Part shown: positions 1-7,987 of the stretch, in pieces
Layout: each line of letters starts with the position of its first letter
How positions within the stretch are numbered: position 1 is the stretch's first letter
Assembly: GCA_011523365.1 (NCBI GenBank)
Contig: WTGY01000127.1
Span: forward strand, 1-64,000
DNA: 64,000 nucleotides
From: Caldilineaceae bacterium
GTDB lineage: Bacteria; Chloroflexota; Anaerolineae; Caldilineales; Caldilineaceae
Direction: 5' to 3'
Position numbers and translations under genes: made by a program
Notes under the pieces: model-generated
What the model saw: the letters and a program-made list of their open reading frames with translations, nothing else
Databases searched by the model: none
What the model was told of the DNA's origin: nothing

Positions 1-38
1 CCCCGCACAAGGGAGGGCCGAATAGGCCCGACCGCCCA
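1..38 (+). repeat. Dispersed two-hairpin element, copy 1 (cut by window edge)
   Basis: Positions 1-38 match the second half of an element found complete at 20378-20435, 43405-43464 and 57078-57137. Only the 3' arm of hairpin 1 and the whole of hairpin 2 (GGGCC-GAATA-GGCCC) plus the closing CCGCCCA are inside the window. It is followed by a purine-rich GAGGAGAGAG tract, as in the 20378 copy. Confidence 0.85.
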
Positions 39-61
39 AAGGCGAGGAGAGAGGGTAGAGG

Positions 62-91
62 AGAGAGGAAAGAGAAAACTCTTCTCTCTCT
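62..91 (-). terminator. Imperfect hairpin at the 3' end of the corrinoid/isomerase operon
   Basis: A purine-rich arm at 62-74 pairs imperfectly with a pyrimidine-rich arm at 79-91 around an AAAA loop (TTTT on the transcribed minus strand). It lies about 30 bases beyond the stop of the isomerase gene at 119, where the minus-strand operon must end. There is no clean U-tract after it, so a terminator role is only suggested. Confidence 0.3.
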
Positions 92-118
92 GAATCATGA
101 GCGCCATTAGGCAAGGAC

Positions 119-1582
119 CTAGCAGACTACTTTGAGTTCGAGGTTGGCGATGCTGGCGAATTTTTCAATCTTGGGCAGGATGTGGCCTACGCCGAGGGCG
201 AAGTGGTGGGTCGGGCCCTCTTTGCACCAGGCGTTGATGAAGTCGGCGGGGCCGAGCGAGAATTTGAGGCGGCTGTCGGTGTTGCCGATCTGGAGGACGG
301 GGCCGGGAATGCTTTCGGCCTGGGCGGCGAGGAGCTTGAGATTGCCCTGGCGGGTCTGGGTCATGGAGAGGACGGTGACGGGGCCGTGCTTGACCTGGGT
401 TTCGACGCCGACGCCGCCGCCGTGTTTGCCGTGGTAGAGGGCGAGGCCGCGCAAGAGGGGCCGGCCTTGGGCGATGTCGATGTGGAAGGGGCCGTCGTGG
501 CCGGCGAGGATGAACTCCTCACGGAAGTCCATGGCGGTGACCTCGGAGTAGCTGCCGCCGGCGCCGAAGGTGTCGACGACTTTCATCACCTGGCAGTTCT
601 TGAGGTCGCCCTCGCCACTGCAGGGCACGCCGCGAGCGGTGAGAAGTGAGCAGCCCAGGGCGAAGCCGGCCGCGATCTGTTCGTATTGGTTGTCGTCGAG
701 GCCGCGATAGTAGTAGGTGAGGCCGTCGAGGTCGAAGTCGGCGACGAGGCGGTCGAGGCCGACGGCGACGCGGTAGGCCCAGTCGAGGGCCTCGGGGGAG
801 GGACGGGTTGCGAGCGGATCGGAGGGCGAGTCTTCGGCCAGGTCGAAGATGGCGAGGGCTTCCTCTTCCTTGGCTTTGATGTCTGCGGGGGTGACGCCGT
901 TGACCATCTGCGCCAGGTCGCACATTTCGAGGATTTCGATGTGGGTGCCGAGCTGGCCATGGTGCTGGGTGAAGTCGCTGTACATGTCGAGCATGCCGGG
1001 GTAGGTGTGGCCGAGGACACCCATGCGGCTGCGGCGCAGGGTGCGGAGTGCGCCGGCGGCCTCGGTCCAGTCCTGGATTTCGGCCCAGGCGCGGCGGGCT
1101 GGTTCTTCGCAGCCCTCTTCTTCGTCCAACATGCCGGAGACGACGTGGAAATCGATGTCGCAGCGATGGAAGACGGAGCTGAGCTCGGGTACGCAGCAGG
1201 CGCAGCAGTTTGCGAGCCACTCCTTGGTGTCGGTGTTGGCGTAGTCGAGGGCGGCGGAGGGCTGGAGATTGAGGACGAGGACGGGGACTTGGGGGATCTG
1301 GACGACGGGCAGGACGGTAGAGCTGGTGGCGTAGGTGCCGACGTAGCAGTAGACCATGTCGACCTGCTCGCGCTGGAAGAGGTCCCCTGCGTCGCGTCCG
1401 CCGGGGGCGGAGTCGACGAGACCGGCGCTGACGACATCGGCCCACTGGCCGACGCGGCTTTCGACGCGGGCCTGGTAGCCTTCGAGCTGCTCCTTCAGGC
1501 CTAGGAACTGGGGCCAGTACTCACCGAGGCCGATGCCGAAGATGCCGATGCGGGGACGGACGGTTTTGCGCTGGTTGCTCAT
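119..1582 (-). CDS. L-arabinose/L-fucose isomerase-family protein
   Basis: The 487-residue protein resembles the L-arabinose/L-fucose isomerase fold, cytosolic Mn-dependent aldose-ketose isomerases of about 490-500 residues. Visible family motifs are GEGDLKN near residue 324 (the region of the first catalytic Glu in AraA), AGHDGPFH near 358, and THHFALGVG near 460, which matches the C-terminal His segment. The start at 1582 has AAGGA about 9 bases upstream. It is the last gene of the minus-strand operon that begins with the binding protein at 7987. The substrate is unknown: neither kinase nor aldolase of the arabinose or fucose pathways is nearby, so a rare or modified sugar is possible. Family call is firm, specificity is not. 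Confidence 0.8.
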   Translation of the reverse strand: MSNQRKTVRPRIGIFGIGLGEYWPQFLGLKEQLEGYQARVESRVGQWADVVSAGLVDSAPGGRDAGDLFQREQVDMVYCYVGTYATSSTVLPVVQIPQVPVLVLNLQPSAALDYANTDTKEWLANCCACCVPELSSVFHRCDIDFHVVSGMLDEEEGCEEPARRAWAEIQDWTEAAGALRTLRRSRMGVLGHTYPGMLDMYSDFTQHHGQLGTHIEILEMCDLAQMVNGVTPADIKAKEEEALAIFDLAEDSPSDPLATRPSPEALDWAYRVAVGLDRLVADFDLDGLTYYYRGLDDNQYEQIAAGFALGCSLLTARGVPCSGEGDLKNCQVMKVVDTFGAGGSYSEVTAMDFREEFILAGHDGPFHIDIAQGRPLLRGLALYHGKHGGGVGVETQVKHGPVTVLSMTQTRQGNLKLLAAQAESIPGPVLQIGNTDSRLKFSLGPADFINAWCKEGPTHHFALGVGHILPKIEKFASIANLELKVVC

Positions 1583-1633
1583 GTTCTCGTTCCTTGTTCT
1601 TTCCTCGTAATAGGTTCCGTTGACGAACGCCTG

Positions 1634-1681
1634 AACCGCGAACTGCGGTTTATCCGCGAAGAGACGCGAAGGGGCGCGAAG
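1634..1681. repeat. Hairpin plus 10-bp CGCGAAG repeats
   Basis: The gap between the isomerase and corrinoid genes holds a perfect hairpin (AACCGC 1634-1639, GCGGTT 1645-1650) followed by three CGCGAAG units at 1655, 1665 and 1675, exactly 10 bases apart. No gene is supported in 1583-1811. The block lies inside an operon, so it would be transcribed. Confidence 0.6.
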
Positions 1682-1811
1682 AAAACCCTTTGGTGTTGGC
1701 GCGGATGATGGGCGTTAAGCACCAGAAACACGCGAAAGGCCATAGGATTGAGTTTGCGGTCACTTCGCCGCTGCAATGGTTCGAGCGGTCCCTTCCAATT
1801 GGCAACAGATT

Positions 1812-2567
1812 CTAGCCGCTTACGTGTTCTTCGTCGGCCTTGCTCATCAGGTCTTGCACTGCGTCGACGGCGGCGCGCATGGCTGATTCGCCTTCCCCGT
1901 CCTGGTCGATTTCATAGCCCATGTCGACCATCAGTTGCTTGGCAAGCTTAACGGACTGGCTGGCATCGGGGCCAAAGCCGTCGGCGCCGACGCTCATGGC
2001 GTACTCTTTGGTGATGGGCGCGCCCCCAACCATGACTTTGACTTTGTCGCGCAGTCCGGCGTCCTCCAACGCCTCTATGTTGGTCTTGAAGTAGGGCATG
2101 GTGGTGGTGAGGAAGGCGGAGAAGCCGACCAGCTGGGGTTGATGCTCGATGACGGCGTCGAGCAACCTTTCGGGGCTGACATTGACGCCCATATCGATCA
2201 CTTCGAAGCCGGCGCCCTCGAGCATGATGATGCAGAGGTTTTTACCGATGTCGTGGACATCGCCCTTGACGGTCAGCATGAGGACCTTGCCGACGGGTTC
2301 GACGCCGGTGTCGCCGAGGATCGGCTGGAGGATGGCCATGGCGCGTTGCATAGCTTTGGCAGAAATCATCATTTCGGGCACAAAGTATTCGCCGACCTCG
2401 AAGAGACGACCAACTTCCTGGAGCGCAGGAATCAGTGCCTGGAAGAGAATCTCCAAGGGGTCCATGCCCAGGTCGATGCCTTCCTGGGTGAGCTTTTCGG
2501 TGACGGGCGCTCGTCCTGAAAGCGTGTTTTCGTACAGCTCTTTTTTGATCTCTTCATGACGGCTCAT
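1812..2567 (-). CDS. Corrinoid (methyl-B12) binding protein of a methyltransferase system
   Basis: This 251-residue protein has the layout of MtbC/MttC/MtaC-type corrinoid proteins: a helical B12-binding-2 cap (about residues 10-90) and a Rossmann-like B12-binding domain (about 92-215). The cobalt-ligand motif GDVHDIGKN is intact at residues 102-110, with His105 as lower ligand. Such proteins carry a methyl group between a substrate-specific methyltransferase and a second acceptor such as tetrahydrofolate or CoM. The start has GGAGG 9 bases upstream. It lies between the 270-residue unknown and the isomerase. Neither an MttB-like nor a MtaA-like methyltransferase is adjacent, so the partner is either the unknown gene, further left of the window, or elsewhere. 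It is slightly longer than usual (about 210-220), with an acidic C-terminal tail. Confidence 0.92.
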   Translation of the reverse strand: MSRHEEIKKELYENTLSGRAPVTEKLTQEGIDLGMDPLEILFQALIPALQEVGRLFEVGEYFVPEMMISAKAMQRAMAILQPILGDTGVEPVGKVLMLTVKGDVHDIGKNLCIIMLEGAGFEVIDMGVNVSPERLLDAVIEHQPQLVGFSAFLTTTMPYFKTNIEALEDAGLRDKVKVMVGGAPITKEYAMSVGADGFGPDASQSVKLAKQLMVDMGYEIDQDGEGESAMRAAVDAVQDLMSKADEEHVSG

Positions 2568-2659
2568 GCGGTGTGCCTCCGGTACCAGCGGCGGATCTGT
2601 ATTTGGTCTCAGTGATGCGGACTGCGCTTAGATTGCAAAACGGCAGCTTGGTTGACGGT

Positions 2660-3472
2660 TCAGGCGGTGAAACAGTCTGCCATCTCTTCAAGGAAATCGT
2701 CTACCGACACCTGCCGGTATGACTCACGGCTATGGGGGCGGGCCGGGTGGCCGTCTTGTTCCAGCGCTTGCCGGACGGCTTCCGGCAGGCGGTCGAGGCT
2801 TAGCTGAACAATGTCATCGGCCGGCTGGGCGGCGCAGATCTCGACGGTTGGCGCGGACGAACTGTAGTAGTAGACGGATTTGAGACGCGTCTTCAGCATT
2901 CTGCGGGCGTAGTCGGGCAGGAGAGGGTGTGCGCTGTCCCCGTTTTCCGTGGCCGGTTCCTGGCGGCGTTTGGGGGTGAGATCCTGCGGCCAGAAGAGGC
3001 GATTGATGTGGAGGTCGAAAACTTTCTTGAGCATTGCTGCCGGCGTGACTGGGGCGGTGAACCAATTGGAGGCGGGCCAGACGTCGAGCCAGGCCCAGGC
3101 GCCGCCGATGCCGGCCTCGTCGAGGGTCAGATCGAGGCGGCCGGCGCAGGAGGCGATACCGATCCGGTCTGCGCTGTCGGTCCGGTCGCGAGTGGGGGAC
3201 GCCTCTAACGGATCCTGGCCGATGACAGCGAAATGCTGGGGGTAGATGAAAAAGTCGCTGCCGCTTGCCCTCTGCACATCGTAAAAGGCAGTGGTCAGGG
3301 CCAGCAGGGCGTAGGCGGTGTGGAGGATGCCGTCCTCGAGTTGGGGGGAGACGACGCCGACGCGATCCTGGTCGTGGTAGTCTGCGCAGAAGGCGCTGAA
3401 GGCGACGCGTTTGCCTGACTCCGGGCGCTGGTATTCGAAGTGTGAAGAGCGGAGTGCCTGGCTTGTATGCAT
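2660..3472 (-). CDS. Unrecognised 270-residue protein in the corrinoid operon
   Basis: I do not recognise this protein. It is soluble, with no signal peptide or membrane segment. It is rich in Trp, Tyr and Asp in the middle (for example AWAWLDVWPASNWF near residue 130) and contains a YYYSSSAP stretch near 200. It reads through as a single frame, lies 28 bases downstream of the FAD oxidoreductase and 92 bases upstream of the corrinoid protein on the same strand, and so is very probably co-transcribed. No convincing ribosome binding site precedes the start at 3472, where the heptad repeat sits. Context suggests an enzyme or substrate-binding component of the corrinoid step, but nothing in the sequence proves it. 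Confidence 0.75.
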   Translation of the reverse strand: MHTSQALRSSHFEYQRPESGKRVAFSAFCADYHDQDRVGVVSPQLEDGILHTAYALLALTTAFYDVQRASGSDFFIYPQHFAVIGQDPLEASPTRDRTDSADRIGIASCAGRLDLTLDEAGIGGAWAWLDVWPASNWFTAPVTPAAMLKKVFDLHINRLFWPQDLTPKRRQEPATENGDSAHPLLPDYARRMLKTRLKSVYYYSSSAPTVEICAAQPADDIVQLSLDRLPEAVRQALEQDGHPARPHSRESYRQVSVDDFLEEMADCFTA

Positions 3473-3480
3473 TGGAACAC

Positions 3481-3508
3481 CAGTGGTCGGTGGGTAGTGG
3501 TCAGTCAG
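3481..3508 (+). repeat. Heptad repeat, CAGTGGT type
   Basis: Four consecutive 7-base units (CAGTGGT, CGGTGGG, TAGTGGT, CAGTCAG) fit the pattern YNGTNNN. The stop codon of the FAD oxidoreductase (3501-3503) is formed by the repeat itself. Confidence 0.7.
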
Positions 3509-4559
3509 TTTGCAGACAGTTAAGGTTGAACTCTTTCTGCATGGCGGAGCGGATGTTGTCGATAAAGCGCACGCCCTCGTTGTCGGGACAGAGGTTGTGG
3601 GTCAGCCCGATATGCTCCAGGTGTTTTTTGGCGAGGGCGCCGACGAGATAGAGGCCGGGGCGCTCGCAGGATTCGAATGTTTCTTCATCGAATTCGAGGT
3701 TGCCGTTGAGGAGGCGCGTGTAAAGGTCCTGGGCGGGTCTGTGGCCGATAAGCATGTAGCAGAGATCATAATTCCAGGTTTTCTGGCCGTCTGGCGTTTG
3801 GACCACGGCGGTGTTGTCTTCCAGAGAGACGACCTGACTTTCGGTCAGGATTTCGGTGTTGACGAGGCGGGCGTCGTGTTGGCCCCATTTCGTCTTCTGG
3901 AGGTGCAGTATTTCGTCGACGGCGTCTCTGGATTTGCGCACCACCCAGAGGATGGTGTTGCGGGGGCAGAGGGCGACGATGCCGTCGGCGGAGGAGAAGC
4001 CGCCGCCCATGAAGAGGACTCTTTGATCACTGATATGTTCCCATTCATGGAAATAGTGCTGAACTGAGCCGTTCAGCTCGCCGGGAATGCCGGCCAGATT
4101 GGGCTCGTCGTATGAACCGGTGGCCAGCACGATCCGCTTCGCCATGAGGCAGGAAGTACGCCCCTCGCCATCGCGCACGGACAATAGAAAATCATCCTTG
4201 GCGCCTTCGATATCGACAAGCTCGTGGTAGGTCTTGATGGGGAGATTGAATTTCTGCGCAAAATCGCTGTAGCTCTGGATCAGCTCCTCGATACGGGGGT
4301 GGTACTCATTCCCTTCGCGGGCCAGGATGGGGTCCTCCGGATCCAGCACCATGTAGGAGAGATACGAATGCATCAGCATGTTCTTCATATAGTGGCGGAG
4401 ATTGTTACAGATCTCTTTGCGCTCGATGCCGAGAACGCGGAGGCCGATGTCGGAGAGCACTTTGAGGGCGGCCAGTCCCCAGCCTCCGCAGCCGACCACG
4501 ATCACATCATATTGGGTCGTGTCATCTATTGTAGGTTGATTTGCGGACATGCGATTCAT
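3501..4559 (-). CDS. FAD/NAD(P)-dependent oxidoreductase (thioredoxin-reductase-like fold)
   Basis: The 352-residue protein has an N-terminal FAD-binding GxGxxG loop (GCGGWG, residues 23-28) followed by a YDVIVVG-type strand and the LATGSYDEP motif near 145-153. A second dinucleotide-binding loop, MGGGFSSAD, sits at 184-192. This is the two-domain layout of the thioredoxin-reductase/YpdA and flavin-monooxygenase group. There is no CxxC redox pair. It lies between the ABC permeases and the corrinoid protein gene; a role in reductive activation of the corrinoid or oxidation of the imported substrate would fit but is inferred. An internal ATG at 4550 is an alternative start; neither has a strong ribosome binding site. 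Confidence 0.85.
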   Translation of the reverse strand: MNRMSANQPTIDDTTQYDVIVVGCGGWGLAALKVLSDIGLRVLGIERKEICNNLRHYMKNMLMHSYLSYMVLDPEDPILAREGNEYHPRIEELIQSYSDFAQKFNLPIKTYHELVDIEGAKDDFLLSVRDGEGRTSCLMAKRIVLATGSYDEPNLAGIPGELNGSVQHYFHEWEHISDQRVLFMGGGFSSADGIVALCPRNTILWVVRKSRDAVDEILHLQKTKWGQHDARLVNTEILTESQVVSLEDNTAVVQTPDGQKTWNYDLCYMLIGHRPAQDLYTRLLNGNLEFDEETFESCERPGLYLVGALAKKHLEHIGLTHNLCPDNEGVRFIDNIRSAMQKEFNLNCLQTD

Positions 4560-4607
4560 TGGGGCAGCGACGGTCGTTGGTGGTTGCGGTCAGATGGAAG
4601 AGCCGGG

Positions 4608-5477
4608 TCAGGTTTTAATGGCGCCGGAGGTGAGCCCTTCGACGAAGAGGCGGCTGGTGAAGACGAAGAGTAGCACCAGGGGAATTGAGCCGAGCAGCAG
4701 GCCGGCCATCACGCGCCCGTAGCTGGTGTAGTACTGTTCCATGTAGGAGTAAAGCCCCGGTGTGAGCGGCCACATTTTGCGTTCCGAGAGGGTCAGGGTG
4801 GGCCAGATCAGGTTGTTCCAGGTGCCGAGGATGTTGAGCACGGCGACGACGCCGAGCATCGACCGGGTCAACGGCAGGGCCACGTGCCAATAGATCTGCC
4901 AATCGGAGGCGCCGTCGATGCGGCAGGCGTCGAACATCTCGCCGGGCAGGCTTTCGAAGAAGGCGCGCAGGATAAGGATGCCGATGAGCTGTCCGCCTGC
5001 GATCCAGGGCAGGATCAGAGACCAGTAGGTATTGATGAGGCGCAGATCTCTGATGAGCACGAAGGAGGGCACGAGGGTCAGCGACGCCGGCACCATCATC
5101 AGGGCCAGCACGGCGTAGAAGACGAATGTTCTGCCTGGAAATCTTATCTGAGCGAAGGAATAGGCCGCCAACGAGCTGAGGAGGAGCACGCCGATGACGG
5201 TGGCGCCGCTGGTGATGATGCTGTTAAGGAGGAACTGGCTGATGATCTGGACGGCGAACTCGTAGTTCTCCCAGCGCAGCGGCCAGGTGGGGAGGAAGGG
5301 CACGCGAGTGAACTGGGAGGGACTTTTGAGTGAGATGATGACCGCCATGACCAGCGGCGCGATCATGAGGGCGCAGAGTATGCCCAGAGCCAGCGTGCGC
5401 CAGCCGTCGCCGCGGTACAGGCGGCGACTCTGGTTTTGCGGGGGGCCGCCGGTAAGCGATTCGCTATGCGTTACCAT
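4608..5477 (-). CDS. Carbohydrate ABC transporter permease (MalG type)
   Basis: This 289-residue inner-membrane permease has about six hydrophobic segments and the cytoplasmic EAA loop (DACRIDGASDWQIYWHVALPL region, near residue 185) that docks the ATPase. It ends with the EGLTSGAIKT tail typical of CUT1 MalG-like subunits. The start has AGGA 8 bases upstream. It is the second permease after 5543-6439 and is followed closely by the FAD oxidoreductase. No ATPase gene accompanies it, which is common when one MsmK-like ATPase serves many CUT1 importers. Confidence 0.93.
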   Translation of the reverse strand: MVTHSESLTGGPPQNQSRRLYRGDGWRTLALGILCALMIAPLVMAVIISLKSPSQFTRVPFLPTWPLRWENYEFAVQIISQFLLNSIITSGATVIGVLLLSSLAAYSFAQIRFPGRTFVFYAVLALMMVPASLTLVPSFVLIRDLRLINTYWSLILPWIAGGQLIGILILRAFFESLPGEMFDACRIDGASDWQIYWHVALPLTRSMLGVVAVLNILGTWNNLIWPTLTLSERKMWPLTPGLYSYMEQYYTSYGRVMAGLLLGSIPLVLLFVFTSRLFVEGLTSGAIKT

Positions 5478-5496
5478 GCCGGGATCCTGATTGCGG

Positions 5497-5517
5497 TGCG
5501 TCTTGCGTACTGCGTGG
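5497..5517 (+). repeat. Heptad repeat, TGCGTAN type
   Basis: Three 7-base units TGCGTCT, TGCGTAC, TGCGTGG in the gap between the two permease genes. The same unit recurs at 11408, 14209 and 41884. Confidence 0.6.
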
Positions 5518-5542
5518 TACGGGGCAGGCGATAGTCATGCTG

Positions 5543-6439
5543 CTAGTATTCCTGGGACCTTATGTATCGCATGTTCAGGATGGTTGCCACGAGGGTTATC
5601 AGGAACATGACGACGCCGATGGCAGAGGCGTAGCCCATGCGGCTGATGCGGAAGGCGTTGAAGTACATCCACATTCCGGGGACCTGGGTTGAGTCGATGG
5701 GTCCGCCCTGGGTCATTGCCCAGACGGCGGAGTATTCCTGCACGCCCCACATGATAGTCAGCACGATGAGCAGTTTGATCTGACCGGTGATGAGGGGCAG
5801 CTCGATGTATCGCAGGCGCCGCCAGCCGCTGGCGCCGTCGAGAAGGCCGCTTTCGATGATCTCGACCGGGATGGCCTGCAGTCCGGCAAGCAGAATGAGG
5901 ACGGAGATGCCGTCTATCCAGGGGAAGTTGCGGAACATGACCGCATAGATAGCGATTTTGGGTTCGGCGAGCCAGGCGTGGGTCCAGTCCTGGAGGCCGA
6001 CGCCGATGAGGATGGCATTGAGGGGGCCGATTGTGGAGTCGTAGATAAATTTCCAGAGCAGGATGAGGACGACGGCGGGGATGATGACGGGCAGAATCAT
6101 GAAGAGGCGGAAAAAGTACTTGGAACCCTCGTTTCGGATGCGGTGGATCAGAACGGCGACGCCGGTGGAGAGGCCGACGAAGGCGATCAGGTACCAGATG
6201 GTGAGCAGGGCCATATTTTTGAGGGAACGGATGAAGACATCGTCGTCGGTGAAGAGCTCGACGAAGTTGGAGAAACCGATGAAGTTCCCTGCCAGCCCGG
6301 CGTTCCAGTCAAACATGGAACGGTAGAGCCCGGAGACGGCGGGATAGTATTGGAAAACAAGGAGGAAGGCCAGGGTAGGCACGACCATCAGATACCCTGT
6401 CTTTGTCTCCCAGATCCGTTCCCAGAGTGTCTTTTTCAT
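5543..6439 (-). CDS. Carbohydrate ABC transporter permease (MalF type)
   Basis: The 298-residue CUT1 permease has an N-terminal hydrophobic segment (GYLMVVPTLAFLLVFQYYP) and five further membrane spans. The EAA loop ESGLLDGASGWRRLRYIELPL is near residue 197. It pairs with the MalG-type subunit downstream and the binding protein upstream. No Shine-Dalgarno sequence is obvious in front of the ATG; the gene start lies 11 bases after the stem-loop at 6451-6484, so processing or coupling may control its expression relative to the binding protein. Confidence 0.93.
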   Translation of the reverse strand: MKKTLWERIWETKTGYLMVVPTLAFLLVFQYYPAVSGLYRSMFDWNAGLAGNFIGFSNFVELFTDDDVFIRSLKNMALLTIWYLIAFVGLSTGVAVLIHRIRNEGSKYFFRLFMILPVIIPAVVLILLWKFIYDSTIGPLNAILIGVGLQDWTHAWLAEPKIAIYAVMFRNFPWIDGISVLILLAGLQAIPVEIIESGLLDGASGWRRLRYIELPLITGQIKLLIVLTIMWGVQEYSAVWAMTQGGPIDSTQVPGMWMYFNAFRISRMGYASAIGVVMFLITLVATILNMRYIRSQEY

Positions 6440-6450
6440 CGTGGTAAGAG

Positions 6451-6484
6451 GCCGGTGGTTAGCGGATAGCTGCTAACCACCGGC
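6451..6484 (-). promoter_or_regulatory. Stem-loop between binding-protein and permease genes
   Basis: A perfect 13-bp inverted repeat (GCCGGTGGTTAGC / GCTAACCACCGGC) with an 8-base loop fills the gap between the binding-protein stop and the permease start. It has no U-tract, so it is more likely to protect the binding-protein mRNA end or limit read-through than to terminate fully. The left arm is also a CGGTGGT/TAGCGGA heptad repeat. Confidence 0.75.
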
Positions 6485-6493
6485 ACTGTGACG

Positions 6494-7987
6494 TCAGGGG
6501 CAGGCGTTGCCTTGCTCGTCAATGTAGCGGGTTGCGTAGCCCTCGAAGGCGGCCTGGTTCTGTTCGATGCACTCGTCAATGGAGATCTCATCGAGCAGGT
6601 AGGACCACCAGGCCTTGCCGCAGGCTTCGGCGGCTTCGAGGTCCATGGTGACGATCTCGTACTGGAACATGGTGACGTAGCCGATCGATTCTACCAGCCC
6701 CTTATGCGCCTCGGCGAAGCGGTCGGGGACCCTGGTACCCTTGACATTGGGCATGTTCTGGCCGATTTCGCCCTGCACCAGTTCAATGTTTTCGGGGTGT
6801 GAGAAGAAGCGCAGCAGGTCGATGGCGGTGTCGAGCACGCCGTCTCTGCGGGCGCGGGTGGCGATGGCGAAGTTATCGGTCACGGTGCCGACGTTGGGGG
6901 CGACGGTGGGCGGGTCGGTCACGAACTCGCTGCTCTCCTTGGTCAGGGGCGGCGCCCAGAAGGTAGCCCACTCGAAGTCCAGCAGCGGATCGATCTCGAG
7001 CTGCGGAATGATCCAGGAGCCGTTCTCGGTGATGGGCGTGTTCTTGGTGAGGAAGAGCCGGGTGGAGTCGGGCGCGGAGACTGTCCAGTCGGCGCGGCGG
7101 TAGGGCACGTTGAGCTTCCACAGTTCGAGCCACTGGCGGAACTGGGGGAGATGGGCGTGATAGACGCCGTCGCGGATGGCGCAGGCGACCTCGGAGAGTT
7201 CGGCGAAGCGGCCATCGGGGTTGACGAGGGGGGCGAGGTCGCGCTCCATGATCATGGAGCCAATCTGTTGGCGGTACCAGGCATCGGTGTCGGCGGGGGA
7301 GAAGGTGATGAAGTCGTACCCGATGAGGCCGGCGTCGCTGGCAACCTGGCAATTTTCGAGGAATTCAGCATAGCTGTTGGGGACGGAGATGCCTAGCTCT
7401 TCGAACATGTCGACGTTATAGAAGAACCAGGTCGTGTTGATGCCGAAGGCGACGTTGTAGAAGTTGCCTTCGATGTTGAGCATGGAGTTGGGCGTGGGAT
7501 AGAACTGGTCGAGCCAGCGTTCGCTGCCCGGTTCACCTGCGGCGATATAGGGGTTTGGCTCCTGGAGTGCGTCGGTCAGGACGACCCACCAGTCTTTGTC
7601 GACGTCCTCTTTGATGATCCACTGGGCGGCGGGCATGATGTGGGGGACTGTGCCTGCGGTCTGTTGGGCGACCATCCACTCGCGGCTGCTGACGCCGGAG
7701 GGCAGCCTGATCCATTCAATCGAGACGCCGGGATGCTCGGCGGTGTAGTCGTCAAGCACCTCCAGGATCTTGTTGTGCGGGTTAGGGTTGTCCTCGCTGC
7801 GCTCCATGCTTTCGGTCGGGGTCCAGCCACCCAGCCATGCGATCAGTTCCTGGGTGGCGGCGGCCGGTTCGCCGTCCTGCTGTGGCGCGGATTCGCCGGC
7901 CGGAACACATGCGGCCAGGGCCGTGCCGGCCGAGACAACGCCAACGGTCTTCAGGAAGTTTCGCCTAGAGAGGTTCAGGTTTTCCAT
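6494..7987 (-). CDS. Extracellular sugar-binding lipoprotein (family 1), Tat-exported
   Basis: The mature protein is a periplasmic-type family-1 solute-binding protein that would deliver a sugar or sugar derivative to the permeases downstream. The N-terminus has a twin-arginine motif (SRRNFLK, residues 7-13) and a lipobox ending at Cys27 (LAAC), so it is a Tat-exported lipoprotein of 497 residues. The start at 7987 is chosen over an upstream in-frame ATG at 8191 because AAAGGAG lies about 10 bases before it and the signal peptide begins there. It is the first gene of the minus-strand operon. The ligand cannot be read from the sequence; the corrinoid protein and isomerase downstream hint at a methylated sugar. 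Confidence 0.92.
   Translation of the reverse strand: MENLNLSRRNFLKTVGVVSAGTALAACVPAGESAPQQDGEPAAATQELIAWLGGWTPTESMERSEDNPNPHNKILEVLDDYTAEHPGVSIEWIRLPSGVSSREWMVAQQTAGTVPHIMPAAQWIIKEDVDKDWWVVLTDALQEPNPYIAAGEPGSERWLDQFYPTPNSMLNIEGNFYNVAFGINTTWFFYNVDMFEELGISVPNSYAEFLENCQVASDAGLIGYDFITFSPADTDAWYRQQIGSMIMERDLAPLVNPDGRFAELSEVACAIRDGVYHAHLPQFRQWLELWKLNVPYRRADWTVSAPDSTRLFLTKNTPITENGSWIIPQLEIDPLLDFEWATFWAPPLTKESSEFVTDPPTVAPNVGTVTDNFAIATRARRDGVLDTAIDLLRFFSHPENIELVQGEIGQNMPNVKGTRVPDRFAEAHKGLVESIGYVTMFQYEIVTMDLEAAEACGKAWWSYLLDEISIDECIEQNQAAFEGYATRYIDEQGNACP

Noticed and set aside
519-1445. Long minus-strand frames overlapping the isomerase gene in other phases
   Set aside because: They are Arg/Pro/Ser-rich shadows of GC-rich codons and have no family features; the isomerase frame has recognisable motifs.
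1579-1776. Possible 65-residue gene between the isomerase and corrinoid genes
   Set aside because: It is Arg-rich, spans the CGCGAAG repeats and has no family resemblance or ribosome binding site.
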